Position numbers and translations under genes: made by a program
NCBI GenBank assembly: GCA_029861845.1
Contig: JAOTYM010000036.1
Coordinates: forward strand, 1-37,759
Direction: 5' to 3'
Length of the DNA: 37,759 nucleotides
Source: Gammaproteobacteria bacterium
GTDB lineage: Bacteria > Pseudomonadota > Gammaproteobacteria > Acidiferrobacterales > SPGG2
Notes under the pieces: model-generated
The model's input: the letters and a program-made list of their open reading frames with translations, nothing else
What the model was told of the DNA's origin: nothing
The model's database searches: none
In this document: piece after piece, positions 25,330 to 34,206 of the stretch
How the letters are laid out: each line of letters starts with the position of its first letter
Numbering within the stretch: position 1 is the first letter of the stretch

Positions 25330-25911
25330 ATGCGGAACGGACGTCGAGAAGATAAACCCGACACCGGAGCCAGTACACGTCGTCGGCTGCTTTCCGATGG
25401 CACGCTCGTCAAGCGGGCTCAGCGCGAGTTGCCCTATGCAACGGAGGCGTTTGAGCGCTTGATGCAACGCTATAATGTTGTGATCTACAGGACGTGCCGT
25501 CGCCTCCTCGCCGACCACAGCGATGCAGAAGATGCGACCCAGGAAATCATGCTCAGGGTCTTCCATGGTCTCGCTGGGTTTGAGGCACGCGCGAAGTTCA
25601 AAACCTGGCTGTTTCGCATCGTCTATAACGTGTGCCATACGCGCTGGCAGCACAGAGCCCGCGAAACCGAATTCTTAAGGGCCTATGAACAAGTCGTAGC
25701 AACGCAGGTCAGTGACGATGCTAACCGATTCGAGGTGGACCATTTGCTTCAGCAGCTTTCCGATATTGAGCGCGAGATTGTAACGCTACGTTTTATCGCC
25801 GGTCTGAGTCTACGTGAGATTGCCGACATACTCGACGTTACTTTGAGCGCAGCCAAGATGCGACTCTATCGCGCCATCGAAAAACTCAGGCCGCCAAAAG
25901 AGTGCACATGA
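25330..25911 (+). CDS. ECF-type sigma-70 factor
   Basis: Extracytoplasmic-function sigma factor of 193 residues. Region 2 spans about 30-95, with the core-binding DHSDAEDATQEIMLRVFHGL and the -10 part FKTWLFRIVYNVC. Region 4.2 is near 145-188, with LSDIEREIVTLRFIAGLSLREIADIL and TLSAAKMRLYRAIEKLR. The acidic and hydrophobic residues for core binding are conserved. ATG 25330 is preferred; GTG 25318 in the same frame is possible. No zinc-finger anti-sigma gene follows, which is unusual for ECF factors of the RpoE type; the next gene is a long AsmA-family protein. Control might be transcriptional or through a distant partner. Confidence 0.9.
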   Translation: MRNGRREDKPDTGASTRRRLLSDGTLVKRAQRELPYATEAFERLMQRYNVVIYRTCRRLLADHSDAEDATQEIMLRVFHGLAGFEARAKFKTWLFRIVYNVCHTRWQHRARETEFLRAYEQVVATQVSDDANRFEVDHLLQQLSDIEREIVTLRFIAGLSLREIADILDVTLSAAKMRLYRAIEKLRPPKECT

Positions 25912-26019
25912 ATATATGCACAGCAACGACGATCATTGTTTCTACCGGTTTGAATCTATTGATAGTTATGTTGTCAAAGTTTAAGAATCTTTTTAATTTT
26001 GAGCCCTGAAGGAAAATCT

Positions 26020-29000
26020 GTGCAGGTACTTAAGGTTGCCGGTTGGTTTGCGGGTGCATCGTTAGCGGTTGTGGCGCTAGCAGTAACCGTGCTGCTGTCC
26101 CTAGACGTTCACGCGTACCGAGGTCTATTGGAGTCGGGCGCGAGCGCCGCTTTAAAGAGAGAGGTCAAGTTCGCGGGCGAAATGTCGCTCGAGCGATCAC
26201 TATGGCCGACGCTTGCCGTAGACGACGTAAGGATTGAGCCTGGGCCCGGTACCGAACGGCGCGACCTAGCCCGTATCGAACGCCTCGAAATCCAGGTGGC
26301 ATTACTCCCTCTCTTGTGGGGCGAGGTTAAGATCGAACATCTCGGTTTAGTGGGCGCTGATGTGCTGATCGATGGTGGATCAAAAACAGAAATGCGGCAG
26401 GTTGGCCAGCGCGATCCCCTGCAACTCCCCAGCATACGTTCATTGTCGATCGAACGCTCTGCCATCAACTACTCGGTGGGTACGGATCGTATGCGTCAGG
26501 TCGTGTTGTCGAGTGCTACGGCCGCGCTATCAACCGGCCTGCCGATGAGAATCGAGATGGAAGGTAGCCATGGCGCTGTACCTTTCGCATTGTCTTTGCG
26601 TGGTGGCACACCCGCCGAGCTCATCGAACCGAGCAAACCGTGGCCGGCCAAGCTTGATGGGCATATTGCCCGTACCTCACTAAAGGTAAATGGAACCGTC
26701 GCCAAGCCGCTTAGCTTTGATGGGTTCGAATTGGATATTACCATGCAAGGAAGCCAATTGAGCGATCTCGATCGGTTACTGGGCTTGGCGTTGCCGGAAC
26801 TGGGTCCATACAAACTTACCGGTCACGTGGCCACAACAGCTAATCGCTACACCATCAGTCGGGTCGTCGGAATGATCGGCGAACCCAATGCCCCGAATCG
26901 TCTGGATATTCTAGCGGGCGACGTATCGCTAGGCCCTCACCAGCCGCTTAAGGCATCCTTCGCCGGGGTATACAAAAGTCTCCCGTTTGCGGTCTCAATG
27001 CTTCGTAATGAATCAAATGAGCTCGCCGAACCGCGTACGTGGTCGATGCAGGTGAACGCAAGTGCGGGCACTGCGACGCTGCAATTCGACGGCGAGTGGG
27101 TGGATAACGGCGGCTTTACGTTTGCCGGGGACGTTAGTGGTGACGAGGTGCGCGAACTCGGGGCGCTCATGGGCATTGATTTGCTGGTGACTGGCTCGTA
27201 CGCGTTGTCTGGACGAATTGCCAAAGATGATCAAGGGTATGCCCTTAACGATCTTCGAGGCCGCGTGGGTAAAACCGAGATTAGGGGCACGCTTGGATGG
27301 CGCGCGGCCGAATCGCGCCCACAGGTGACCGGAAAGCTCGCATTGACGAGCATCGACCTGGGTGCCCTGCTTGTAGCCGTTGGCAACCCAGAGGCCACGT
27401 CAGGCAAGCGGGAACCATGGCCACCGGCCGTGTCGATCCCGGTCGATAGCCTCGACCGCCTGGATATTGATCTCGATCTTGAGATTGGACGCATAGCGGG
27501 CGCGGCGGCGCCGATCCGCGACGTAGCCGTCAAGGCAAAGCTTAAGGACCGCAACCTGACGCTGGCGCCGTTTCGAATGTCGCTGCCGGGCAGCGCGATT
27601 ACGGGTCAGCTCAAGCTTGATACACGTGGCGACACGCCGGTGGTCGCCCTGACCATTCAGTCAAACCAAGTACACGTGGGCGAGATATTAAGTACGCTTG
27701 GTGTCACCGAGCCATTTACCGGCAAGGTTGAAAGACTACACATCGAACTTGTTAGCAATGGTCACACCGTGAAATCAATACTCGAAGAGGGAAATTGGCA
27801 GTTGACCGCGGGATCGGCCGACATCAGCTATCGCATCGCCGATACCGGGGACAGTGTGCCGTTCTCCGTTTCGGCGGCCAAGGCGACTGCGAGCGTAGGG
27901 CAGCCGCTGAGCATGGTGGTGCAAGGTAAAGTTCGTGACACACAACTCGACCTCGATGTCAGCGTGGACACGTTGGCTAACCTGTTTAAGGCGAGGACGT
28001 CCTGGCCCGTCACGTTGTCAGCCCGCGCTGGTGATAGCTGGCTCAAGGCATCGGGCAGCATTAATTGGTCATCCAGCGAGCACATATTTGACGTCGAATT
28101 TCAAGGAAAAAACCTCACTGAGCTTGGCCCGTTGTTTGACACCGCGCTGCCGCCACTTGGACCCTACCAGGCGAGTGGCCACGTTACCCATACCGGTAAC
28201 ACGCATAGCGTGAGTGAGGCGCGAATTCGGTTGGGAGAGAGCGAGCTGGCTGGCAATCTAAGTTTAACGTACAACGACCCAGGCACGCGCGTTATCGGGA
28301 GATTCACCGCCGACAAGCTTCGTGTCGAGGATCTTGTCGAAATTAGAGATAAAGACAAATCAGCCGAAACCGCGGCACGTCGCTTATTCCCGAAGCTCAC
28401 AATTCCCGTCGATTATCTCCGACAGATGCGCTTAGAGTTGGACCTGGAAGCCGCAAAGTTTGTGATCGGGTCGACCGATATCGATAAGCTCAAATTAAAG
28501 GGCATCGTTGACGGCGGGCGGCTCAATGTCTCATTGTCGGATGGAACCGTATCGAGTGGGCATGTTTCTGGCGATCTCAACCTGGATGTTGCCGCCGCTG
28601 TGCCTACGGCGTCCTTGCGAGCATCGGTACGAAATATCGACTACGGAGAATTATTGAAAATCTATAAGGTTACAGAGCTTATGACGGGTATGGCCGATTT
28701 AGAAATAGATTTGACTGCCCGCGGCGCTACCTTGCATGAGCTTTTACGTCGAGCCAACGGCAGAGTGGTATTCGTTAGTGGGCCCGGATCTGTCGAAGGC
28801 CGCACCCTTGACGTTTGGGCGGCGGACATTGTAACCACGATGTTGTCACCAAAGTGGCAGCGCCAGAAGGTTGTCGAATTAAACTGTATGGTCGCACGAT
28901 TCGATGTAACAGAGGGTAGGGCGCAAACTGATGCCATCTTGATCGATACTACCCGCATCACAGTAGCCGGTGCTGGAAGTGTAAATCTCGACACCGAAGA

Positions 29001-29331
29001 GCTTGATGTTGCGTTGAAACCTGCGCCGAAAAAGCCGAGCCTCGTACGTTTGGCAACACCGGTTAAGGTCACCGGAACGATCGTGAATCCGAAGGTTGCC
29101 GCCACTAAGCTTGGGCAACTGCGCACTATCGGTGGCGTGTTGCTGGGGATAACGAACCCGGCATACCTGGTAGCAACATTGAGCGATGCCGGTGCTAGCA
29201 AGAAAAATCGCTGTGCGGCTGCGATTGTGGCTAGCGGGACCGATAATCTAGGAGTGCGAAAAGAACAACAGCCTTCGAGTGATTTGACGAAGGAAATATT
29301 CGGACAGACTCGATCCGCGTCCGAAGAATAA
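26020..29331 (+). CDS. Very large AsmA-family envelope protein
   Basis: 1103 residues, close to twice the length of E. coli AsmA (617). One N-terminal membrane helix (about 8-27: GWFAGASLAVVALAVTVLLS) is followed by an AsmA-type start: LKREVKFAGEMSLERSLWPTLAVDDVRIEPGPG, then RLEIQVALLPLLWGEVKIEHLGL. The bulk is beta-rich with repeated units; GPYKLTGHVATTANRYT near 260 and GPYQASGHVTHTGNTHS near 715 are clearly related, showing internal repetition. The end has the AsmA C-terminal domain (ITVAGAGSVNLDTEELDVALKPAPK near 988-1012). Relatives (AsmA, TamB, YhdP) form hydrophobic grooves linking inner and outer membrane and carry phospholipids. GTG 26020 is chosen because AAGGAA lies six bases upstream; TTG 25999 is weaker. 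It follows the ECF gene by 108 bases. Confidence 0.9.
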   Translation: MQVLKVAGWFAGASLAVVALAVTVLLSLDVHAYRGLLESGASAALKREVKFAGEMSLERSLWPTLAVDDVRIEPGPGTERRDLARIERLEIQVALLPLLWGEVKIEHLGLVGADVLIDGGSKTEMRQVGQRDPLQLPSIRSLSIERSAINYSVGTDRMRQVVLSSATAALSTGLPMRIEMEGSHGAVPFALSLRGGTPAELIEPSKPWPAKLDGHIARTSLKVNGTVAKPLSFDGFELDITMQGSQLSDLDRLLGLALPELGPYKLTGHVATTANRYTISRVVGMIGEPNAPNRLDILAGDVSLGPHQPLKASFAGVYKSLPFAVSMLRNESNELAEPRTWSMQVNASAGTATLQFDGEWVDNGGFTFAGDVSGDEVRELGALMGIDLLVTGSYALSGRIAKDDQGYALNDLRGRVGKTEIRGTLGWRAAESRPQVTGKLALTSIDLGALLVAVGNPEATSGKREPWPPAVSIPVDSLDRLDIDLDLEIGRIAGAAAPIRDVAVKAKLKDRNLTLAPFRMSLPGSAITGQLKLDTRGDTPVVALTIQSNQVHVGEILSTLGVTEPFTGKVERLHIELVSNGHTVKSILEEGNWQLTAGSADISYRIADTGDSVPFSVSAAKATASVGQPLSMVVQGKVRDTQLDLDVSVDTLANLFKARTSWPVTLSARAGDSWLKASGSINWSSSEHIFDVEFQGKNLTELGPLFDTALPPLGPYQASGHVTHTGNTHSVSEARIRLGESELAGNLSLTYNDPGTRVIGRFTADKLRVEDLVEIRDKDKSAETAARRLFPKLTIPVDYLRQMRLELDLEAAKFVIGSTDIDKLKLKGIVDGGRLNVSLSDGTVSSGHVSGDLNLDVAAAVPTASLRASVRNIDYGELLKIYKVTELMTGMADLEIDLTARGATLHELLRRANGRVVFVSGPGSVEGRTLDVWAADIVTTMLSPKWQRQKVVELNCMVARFDVTEGRAQTDAILIDTTRITVAGAGSVNLDTEELDVALKPAPKKPSLVRLATPVKVTGTIVNPKVAATKLGQLRTIGGVLLGITNPAYLVATLSDAGASKKNRCAAAIVASGTDNLGVRKEQQPSSDLTKEIFGQTRSASEE

Positions 29332-29414
29332 CTAGGCAAATGAGCACTCATAAGCTCACCAAGAAGCATTCATAGAAAGATGCGGCAAGACAAGCGGCCG
29401 GATCTTGGGAGAGT

Positions 29415-30515
29415 ATGATGGCGCGACATCGTAAAGCGAGAACCCCTCAGTTGGCTAATAAGCTTATTGTCACTACAAGCGCATGGTTGCTCATCTTCGC
29501 AACTAATTGTGCAAGTGCCGCTAAATTTGGTCTGGAAATTCAACCCGAGCGGAAAACGGGCGCTGAGTTAAAAAAACAAGAAACTAACCAAGTACGCATA
29601 GCACAGCAGTTTGGGTTGGGTTACCTGCCATTGATGATTGTCCGGCAGCATAGTTTGATCGAGAAACACGCGAGCGCGGCCGGGATCGGCGATGTGCAGG
29701 TAGTATGGAATCGTTATCCGTCCGGAGATGCTATGAGTCAGGCGCTTCGCGCCGGATTTCTCGATATAGCGTCGGGAGGCGTTGTGCCCTTGCTTAGAAT
29801 CTGGGACAGGACCAGAGAAGGGCTGGGCGTGAAGGGTATTGCGACGCTAAGTTCGATGCCTTTGTATCTCAATACGAATAATCCAAAAGTCAAAACCTTG
29901 AAGGACTTCGCCGACGCTGATCGTATCGCACTGCCGGCTGTCAAGGAGTCCATTCAGGCCGTGGTTCTGCAGATGGCGGCCGCGCAAGCGTTTGGCAGGG
30001 AGAATTACGCCTTACTTGACAGGCTCACCGTATCAATGGCCCATCCCGATGGGTTTGTGGCTCTGATGTCCGATAAGGCACAGATAACCGCACACCTTAC
30101 GAGTCCTCCTTTTCAATACGAGGAGCTCGAGAATCCCAATATCCATAAAGTCCTTAGCTCATATGATGTGCTAAATGGGCCGGCGACGTTCACGACGGTC
30201 TGGACCAGGAGTCAATTTCGTGACCGTAATCCCAGAACCTTTCGTGCGGTCTACAATGCGCTGCGGGAAGCGGTCGATATTATTAACAAGGACAAACGTT
30301 ATGCGGCCGAAATCTATGTCCAGCAAGCTGACTCTAGTTTATCGGTCGACACTATGTACCAAATCATCTCCAAACCCGAGATTGACTTCAGCACCGTGCC
30401 ATTAAGTGTCATAGAATACGCCGAGTTTATGCACCAAATTGGAGCGATCGGATCTCTGCCTGAAGCGTGGACTGAAGTGTTTTTCCCCGAGATCCATCGC
30501 GAGCGGGGGAGTTAA
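29415..30515 (+). CDS. Orphan ABC-transporter periplasmic binding protein, nitrate/sulfonate/taurine-like (NMT1/SsuA family)
   Basis: Solute-binding protein of 366 residues. The signal peptide (about 1-36) ends NCASA; the start may be ATG 29415 or the following ATG 29418, with GGGAGAG just upstream. The mature protein shows the NMT1/THI5-like order: QFGLGYLPLMIVRQHSLIEKHA near 64-85, WNRYPSGDAMSQALRAGFLDIASGG near 98-122, and a central LKDFADADRIALPAVKESIQAVV near 162-184. Relatives bind aliphatic sulfonates, taurine, nitrate or pyrimidines; the ligand is not deducible. No permease or ATPase gene accompanies it, so it would have to share a transporter encoded elsewhere or act as a sensor. Confidence 0.88.
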   Translation: MMARHRKARTPQLANKLIVTTSAWLLIFATNCASAAKFGLEIQPERKTGAELKKQETNQVRIAQQFGLGYLPLMIVRQHSLIEKHASAAGIGDVQVVWNRYPSGDAMSQALRAGFLDIASGGVVPLLRIWDRTREGLGVKGIATLSSMPLYLNTNNPKVKTLKDFADADRIALPAVKESIQAVVLQMAAAQAFGRENYALLDRLTVSMAHPDGFVALMSDKAQITAHLTSPPFQYEELENPNIHKVLSSYDVLNGPATFTTVWTRSQFRDRNPRTFRAVYNALREAVDIINKDKRYAAEIYVQQADSSLSVDTMYQIISKPEIDFSTVPLSVIEYAEFMHQIGAIGSLPEAWTEVFFPEIHRERGS

Positions 30516-30644
30516 GCCTCAGAACGCGCTTCGCGGTTGACCAGCTTACGGCGTGATGTGCACGATACCTAAATCCAACAACAAAACGCATTAATGGCGG
30601 GGCGTCTGTACCACTACAAACTCGCCCTTTAGTCGAATGGTTTA

Positions 30645-31066
30645 TCACTGTCCGAGGGCCTTTTTTATCACAGGTTCGGCGCGTTGCGTGACCACCGACA
30701 AACCGATCCGTACCCCACCTAGCACGAGCAGTAAAACATCTAAGGCATAGAGTTCTTCTGGGCTAGCTTCATTTTTGAACAACTTAATCATGGTCTCTCG
30801 CAGTACAAACACAAAGGCCGCATCGATAATTAAGGTGAGGCGAAACTGATGCGTGTGAAAATACTCTACCAACGACCGCGATAACTCGATGAGAATAAAC
30901 AGGGTGAGCACGTCAGAGATGATCTGCAAATATCGCCCAGTGATTCCTCCCTGTCCCCAGAGCTCGCCGATACCAAAAAAAGCCGAAATAGACCAATAGC
31001 GATGCCTACAAGGAGAAATACCAATATGATGCCGAATGCCGCATAGATTGCTTGATCAAAACTGGA
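30645..31066 (-). pseudogene. PsiE-family membrane protein gene broken by a frameshift
   Basis: The 3' part (94 codons below 30929) encodes the phosphate-starvation-inducible PsiE-like end: QIISDVLTLFILIELSRSL, FVLRETMIKLF and LDVLLLVLGGVRIGLSVV. Upstream, the first helix (AIYAAFGIILVFLLVGIAIG then LFRLF) is encoded in a different frame. The frames meet at a homopolymer of seven A (plus strand 30975-30981). One added base there gives LFRLFFGIGELWGQGG joining the two halves. The restored frame opens after a TAG at 31067-31069 but has no ATG near the expected N-terminus, so the 5' end also seems damaged. This may be genuine decay, programmed slippage on the homopolymer, or a sequencing error. 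It lies downstream of the 11-mer repeat protein on the same strand. Confidence 0.75.
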
Positions 31067-31075
31067 CTAGAGAAT

Positions 31076-31348
31076 TTATTGTTGCTCGGTTTCCTGTTCC
31101 TTCGGCTTCGTCACCTCATGTAGTTTCTTCTTTGCGCCTTCGACGGCTTTCCCAGCGCCTTCCTTCGTCCGCTCCATTGCTCGTCCGGCGCCCTCTTTCA
31201 TCTTGTCTGCCATTTGGCCGCGAACCTCGGGCTCAGCGAACGGATTGCTGAACAGCGGTACGTCCCTACCGAGATTTATACCAAGGGGAAAGGCTACTAG
31301 GATGCCAATAATCAATCCAAGGAAAAATACTTGAGCTTTCGATTTCAT
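31076..31348 (-). CDS. Small membrane-anchored protein with 11-residue LEA-like repeats
   Basis: 90 residues from ATG 31348, which has an AGGTAAGG-type site immediately upstream; the longer frame to 31378 is not used. One N-terminal helix (about 6-24: QVFFLGLIIGILVAFPLG) is followed by a Pro-containing linker and an amphipathic region with two 11-residue units, KEGAGRAMERT (51-61) and KEGAGKAVEGA (62-72). The tail is acidic/Lys-rich and Gln-ended. The pattern is that of LEA or YtxH-like stress proteins. No enzymatic role is expected. Its stop is ten bases before the remains of the psiE-like frame, so they probably shared a transcript. Confidence 0.72.
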   Translation of the reverse strand: MKSKAQVFFLGLIIGILVAFPLGINLGRDVPLFSNPFAEPEVRGQMADKMKEGAGRAMERTKEGAGKAVEGAKKKLHEVTKPKEQETEQQ

Positions 31349-31592
31349 AACCTTACCTCTCCAATCGGCGTTTCTCATTGCTATTTAAAGATTGAACGCT
31401 CACAGAGAATAACAGTGTAGTGATGGAGGGTATACTATTAGGAAGTCTAGTCGTGAGGCGTTGGCCGCGAGCGGATTCGGGGTTTATGCGGGGTTGATAT
31501 CGCGGGTTATGGTGGCGATGGTCCAATCCTTGATTATCCAAAATCCGGCCTTGAGGGCAATACGAGCCGTAACACGTTGAAGAAAAGGCCTT

Positions 31593-32234
31593 ATGATCCT
31601 CCCGGAGTCATCGATACTGGCATTGTTTTTCGTTGCCGCCCTGGCGATCTTGATCACGCCAGGTCCGGCCGTGCTCTACATTGTCGCTCGCAGCATCGAT
31701 CAAGGACGCTTAGCCGGCGTCGTGTCGACCCTGGGCGTTGCTACGGGGACATTCTTTCATATCGCAGCCACTACTGCTGGAGTCTCTGCGCTTTTGTTAT
31801 CTTCGGCGCTCGCATTCAGCGTGCTGAAGTATCTTGGCGCCGCGTATCTGATTTATCTGGGTATTAGAAAATTGCTCACACCTGACGAGATAGAGACAAG
31901 TGAAGTACGGGCACCCAGACGACTTACTCGCCTATTTCTTCAAGGACTTGTTGTTAATGTTTTCAATCCTAAAACCGCGTTGTTCTTTTTTGCTTTCCTG
32001 CCACAATTCGTTGATGTTTCTAAGGGCTCAGTTGTCTGGCAGATGCTATTGTTGGGCGTCATTTTTGTTCTCTTAGGGATAGTGAGCGATGGTGCTTGGG
32101 CATTACTCGCGGGCACTGCGGGCCAGTGGCTGAAACGCAGCTTACGTTTGTTACGAGCGCAACGCTATTTCGCAGGCAGTGTTTTTGTCGTGCTGGGGGT
32201 CTTTATGGCCTTGGCGGAGCCAAGCAAGAAATAG
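31593..32234 (+). CDS. RhtB/LysE-family amino-acid exporter
   Basis: Inner-membrane exporter of 213 residues with six hydrophobic segments. The family start FFVAALAILITPGPAVLYIVARSIDQGR (about 12-39) contains the conserved TPGP motif; the middle has FSVLKYLGAAYLIYLGIRKL, then GLVVNVFNPKTALFFFAFLPQFV (about 118-140) with the conserved NPK. Relatives export threonine, homoserine, lysine or leucine; the substrate is unknown. AAAAGG precedes ATG 31593. Six bases separate it from the methyltransferase gene downstream, so the two may be co-transcribed. Confidence 0.92.
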   Translation: MILPESSILALFFVAALAILITPGPAVLYIVARSIDQGRLAGVVSTLGVATGTFFHIAATTAGVSALLLSSALAFSVLKYLGAAYLIYLGIRKLLTPDEIETSEVRAPRRLTRLFLQGLVVNVFNPKTALFFFAFLPQFVDVSKGSVVWQMLLLGVIFVLLGIVSDGAWALLAGTAGQWLKRSLRLLRAQRYFAGSVFVVLGVFMALAEPSKK

Positions 32235-32240
32235 ATATTC

Positions 32241-32927
32241 ATGAATAAAGAACTGCAGGATGAGATAAACCCAGAAACTCGCCTTGTCGATTACTATGCA
32301 CGGCGCGCGCCCGAATACGAACGGATCTATCATCGCCCAGAACGCCAAGAAGATCTCAGAAAACTAGAACAACTTGTGGCACAGGCATTCCGTAATCTGG
32401 ACGTACTTGAGATTGCTTGCGGAACTGGATATTGGACTCAGTTTATTGCCAAGCAAGCTAGATCGATCTTGGCCACGGACTGTAACCGCGAAGTCATCGA
32501 TATCGCGCGACACAAGGATTACACACCTTGTACGGTTTCGTTTGTGGAATCGGATGCCTACTCGCTGACAAATATAGAAGTCAGCCGTTTGGCCGGGTTC
32601 TCAGGTTTTTGGTGGTCTCATATCGCCAAGGCTAAATTGCACAAATTTATCAATGCCTTACACTCCAAATTGGATGACCGCGCATTGGTGTTGCTGATCG
32701 ATAATCGCTATGTCGAAGGAAATAGTCTGCCGATTTCACGACATGATGGAGAGGGTAACACCTACCAAATGCGAAGGCTGGCGGATGGCTCCGAGTACGA
32801 AGTACGGAAAAACTTTCCTACTAAGACGGAGCTAACTGAACGATTGACGCCCTACGCTCACGACCTCAAAATAGAATTTCTTACTTATTATTGGTTAGCA
32901 AGGTATCGCGTTACGAGCCGCGAGTAA
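32241..32927 (+). CDS. Class I SAM-dependent methyltransferase
   Basis: 228 residues. Motif I (SAM-binding loop) is VLEIACGTGYWTQFIA near 55-70, with the acidic motif II in ILATDCNREVIDIA near 76-89. The N-terminal DYYARRAPEYERIYHRPERQEDL resembles the substrate-facing helix of methyltransferase_11/25 proteins. The C-terminal part (about 130-228) is a cap with WWSHIAKAKLHKFINALH. Substrate unknown. It lies six bases after the exporter and its stop is two bases from the stop of the convergent histidine kinase gene. Confidence 0.88.
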   Translation: MNKELQDEINPETRLVDYYARRAPEYERIYHRPERQEDLRKLEQLVAQAFRNLDVLEIACGTGYWTQFIAKQARSILATDCNREVIDIARHKDYTPCTVSFVESDAYSLTNIEVSRLAGFSGFWWSHIAKAKLHKFINALHSKLDDRALVLLIDNRYVEGNSLPISRHDGEGNTYQMRRLADGSEYEVRKNFPTKTELTERLTPYAHDLKIEFLTYYWLARYRVTSRE

Positions 32928-32929
32928 CG

Positions 32930-34192
32930 TCAGTCAGTACATTGCCAATCGCGGAGGTGCACTTCAAAACATGCTCCTTCCCCATCGCGAGGAAGGCAGC
33001 GTGCTGATCCACCGTGACGTTCTGCGATCTGGCGAACCAGTGAGAGCCCTAGACCGACCCCGACGTCTTTTTTGCCAGTTGTAGTCCTCGCCTGGTAGAA
33101 CGGCTCGAATATTTTTTCGCGTTCTGTCTCTGGGACACCCGGGCCGCCATCGCCAACGACGAGGGTTGCGCCCGAAGTGCCCGAAGCTTCAACCGTTGCT
33201 TCGATCGATGTGCCTTGACCATGATGACGGGCGTTTTCGAATAGGTTTCGAACCAAACGCCGCAGCATGCGCGCATCGCCTGTGATAGATATCGGTGCCC
33301 CGCTGACATTTGCATCGACGCGGGCACCTTCCTCAGCCACCAATGCCAGCAGATCAACGCTTTCATTACGATGCGGCGTCTCAGTTTTCTCGAGTCGGCT
33401 CGCCAGCAACAGATCGTCTATGAGTTCGTCAAGATCGGCGATGTCTTCAGTGATTTTCTGACGTAGCTCTGGCCGATCGTTGTCACCCAAGAGTTCAACT
33501 GCCATACGTATGCGCGTAAGGGGGGTGCGAAGCTCATGCGACGCACTCGCCAACATCATGCGCTTGGCCTCGACGAGATTCTCGATGCGATCGGCGGTGC
33601 GATTAAAGCTTCGCGCCAGATTCGCAACCTCATCGTTGCCGAGTACCTCGACCCTCGCCGTGAGATCACCGGCACCGAGTTGCTCCACTTGCGTCTGTAG
33701 CCGTTCCAATCGACCGGTGATACGTCGTGCGAGCGGGTAAACGCCGATGGCAATGGCAATGGCCAACAGCGCCACCACGACCAGCCAACGCCCGGGGCGG
33801 CGATTTTGATGTCGGGCCACCAGCCAGCGGCCGTCCGGTAGCCGCAGTGCGACAGTGGGGCCGCGTGCGCGCATCCAACCGCTTTCGCTGCGCGTAAGAT
33901 CGGGCAGAGGCAGCGGCTCACCGGCGGCGGCGAGTAATTTGCCGTCAGGATCAGTGACCACGAGATCGACGCCGAACTGTTCACTAAAGCGCTCGATCTC
34001 TTGCTGGAGTTCCGACGTAGGACGATCGCTTGCGGGTAGAATTTGGCCCACCAGTTTGGCCGCGCCTTCAAAAGCACGGCGGTCATCGGGGGTGTAGGCG
34101 CGTACATACCAGACAATGGACGCTAGTAGTATCCCGAAGAGTACGACAATGCCGACGAATGCGAGATAGATTTGCAGATATAGCCGGCGCAT
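32930..34192 (-). CDS. Sensor histidine kinase, OmpR-partner type (CpxA/EnvZ-like)
   Basis: Inner-membrane sensor kinase of 420 residues. Helices at about 8-30 and 134-155 bracket a periplasmic domain of about 100 residues (IERFSEQFGVDLVVTDPDGKL). HAMP follows (about 155-207), then the dimerisation helix SASHELRTPLTRIRMA with phospho-acceptor His219. The catalytic ATPase domain comes next: NLFENARHHGQ (N box), VGDGGPGVPE (G1, with Gly where Asn is usual after Asp), and VGLGLSLVRQIAERHGG (G2). It follows the response regulator by 14 bases and closes the operon that starts with the Spy/CpxP-like gene. Expected to respond to envelope or periplasmic stress. Confidence 0.93.
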   Translation of the reverse strand: MRRLYLQIYLAFVGIVVLFGILLASIVWYVRAYTPDDRRAFEGAAKLVGQILPASDRPTSELQQEIERFSEQFGVDLVVTDPDGKLLAAAGEPLPLPDLTRSESGWMRARGPTVALRLPDGRWLVARHQNRRPGRWLVVVALLAIAIAIGVYPLARRITGRLERLQTQVEQLGAGDLTARVEVLGNDEVANLARSFNRTADRIENLVEAKRMMLASASHELRTPLTRIRMAVELLGDNDRPELRQKITEDIADLDELIDDLLLASRLEKTETPHRNESVDLLALVAEEGARVDANVSGAPISITGDARMLRRLVRNLFENARHHGQGTSIEATVEASGTSGATLVVGDGGPGVPETEREKIFEPFYQARTTTGKKDVGVGLGLSLVRQIAERHGGSARCLPRDGEGACFEVHLRDWQCTD

Positions 34193-34206
34193 GGATTCTT
34201 CAATGC

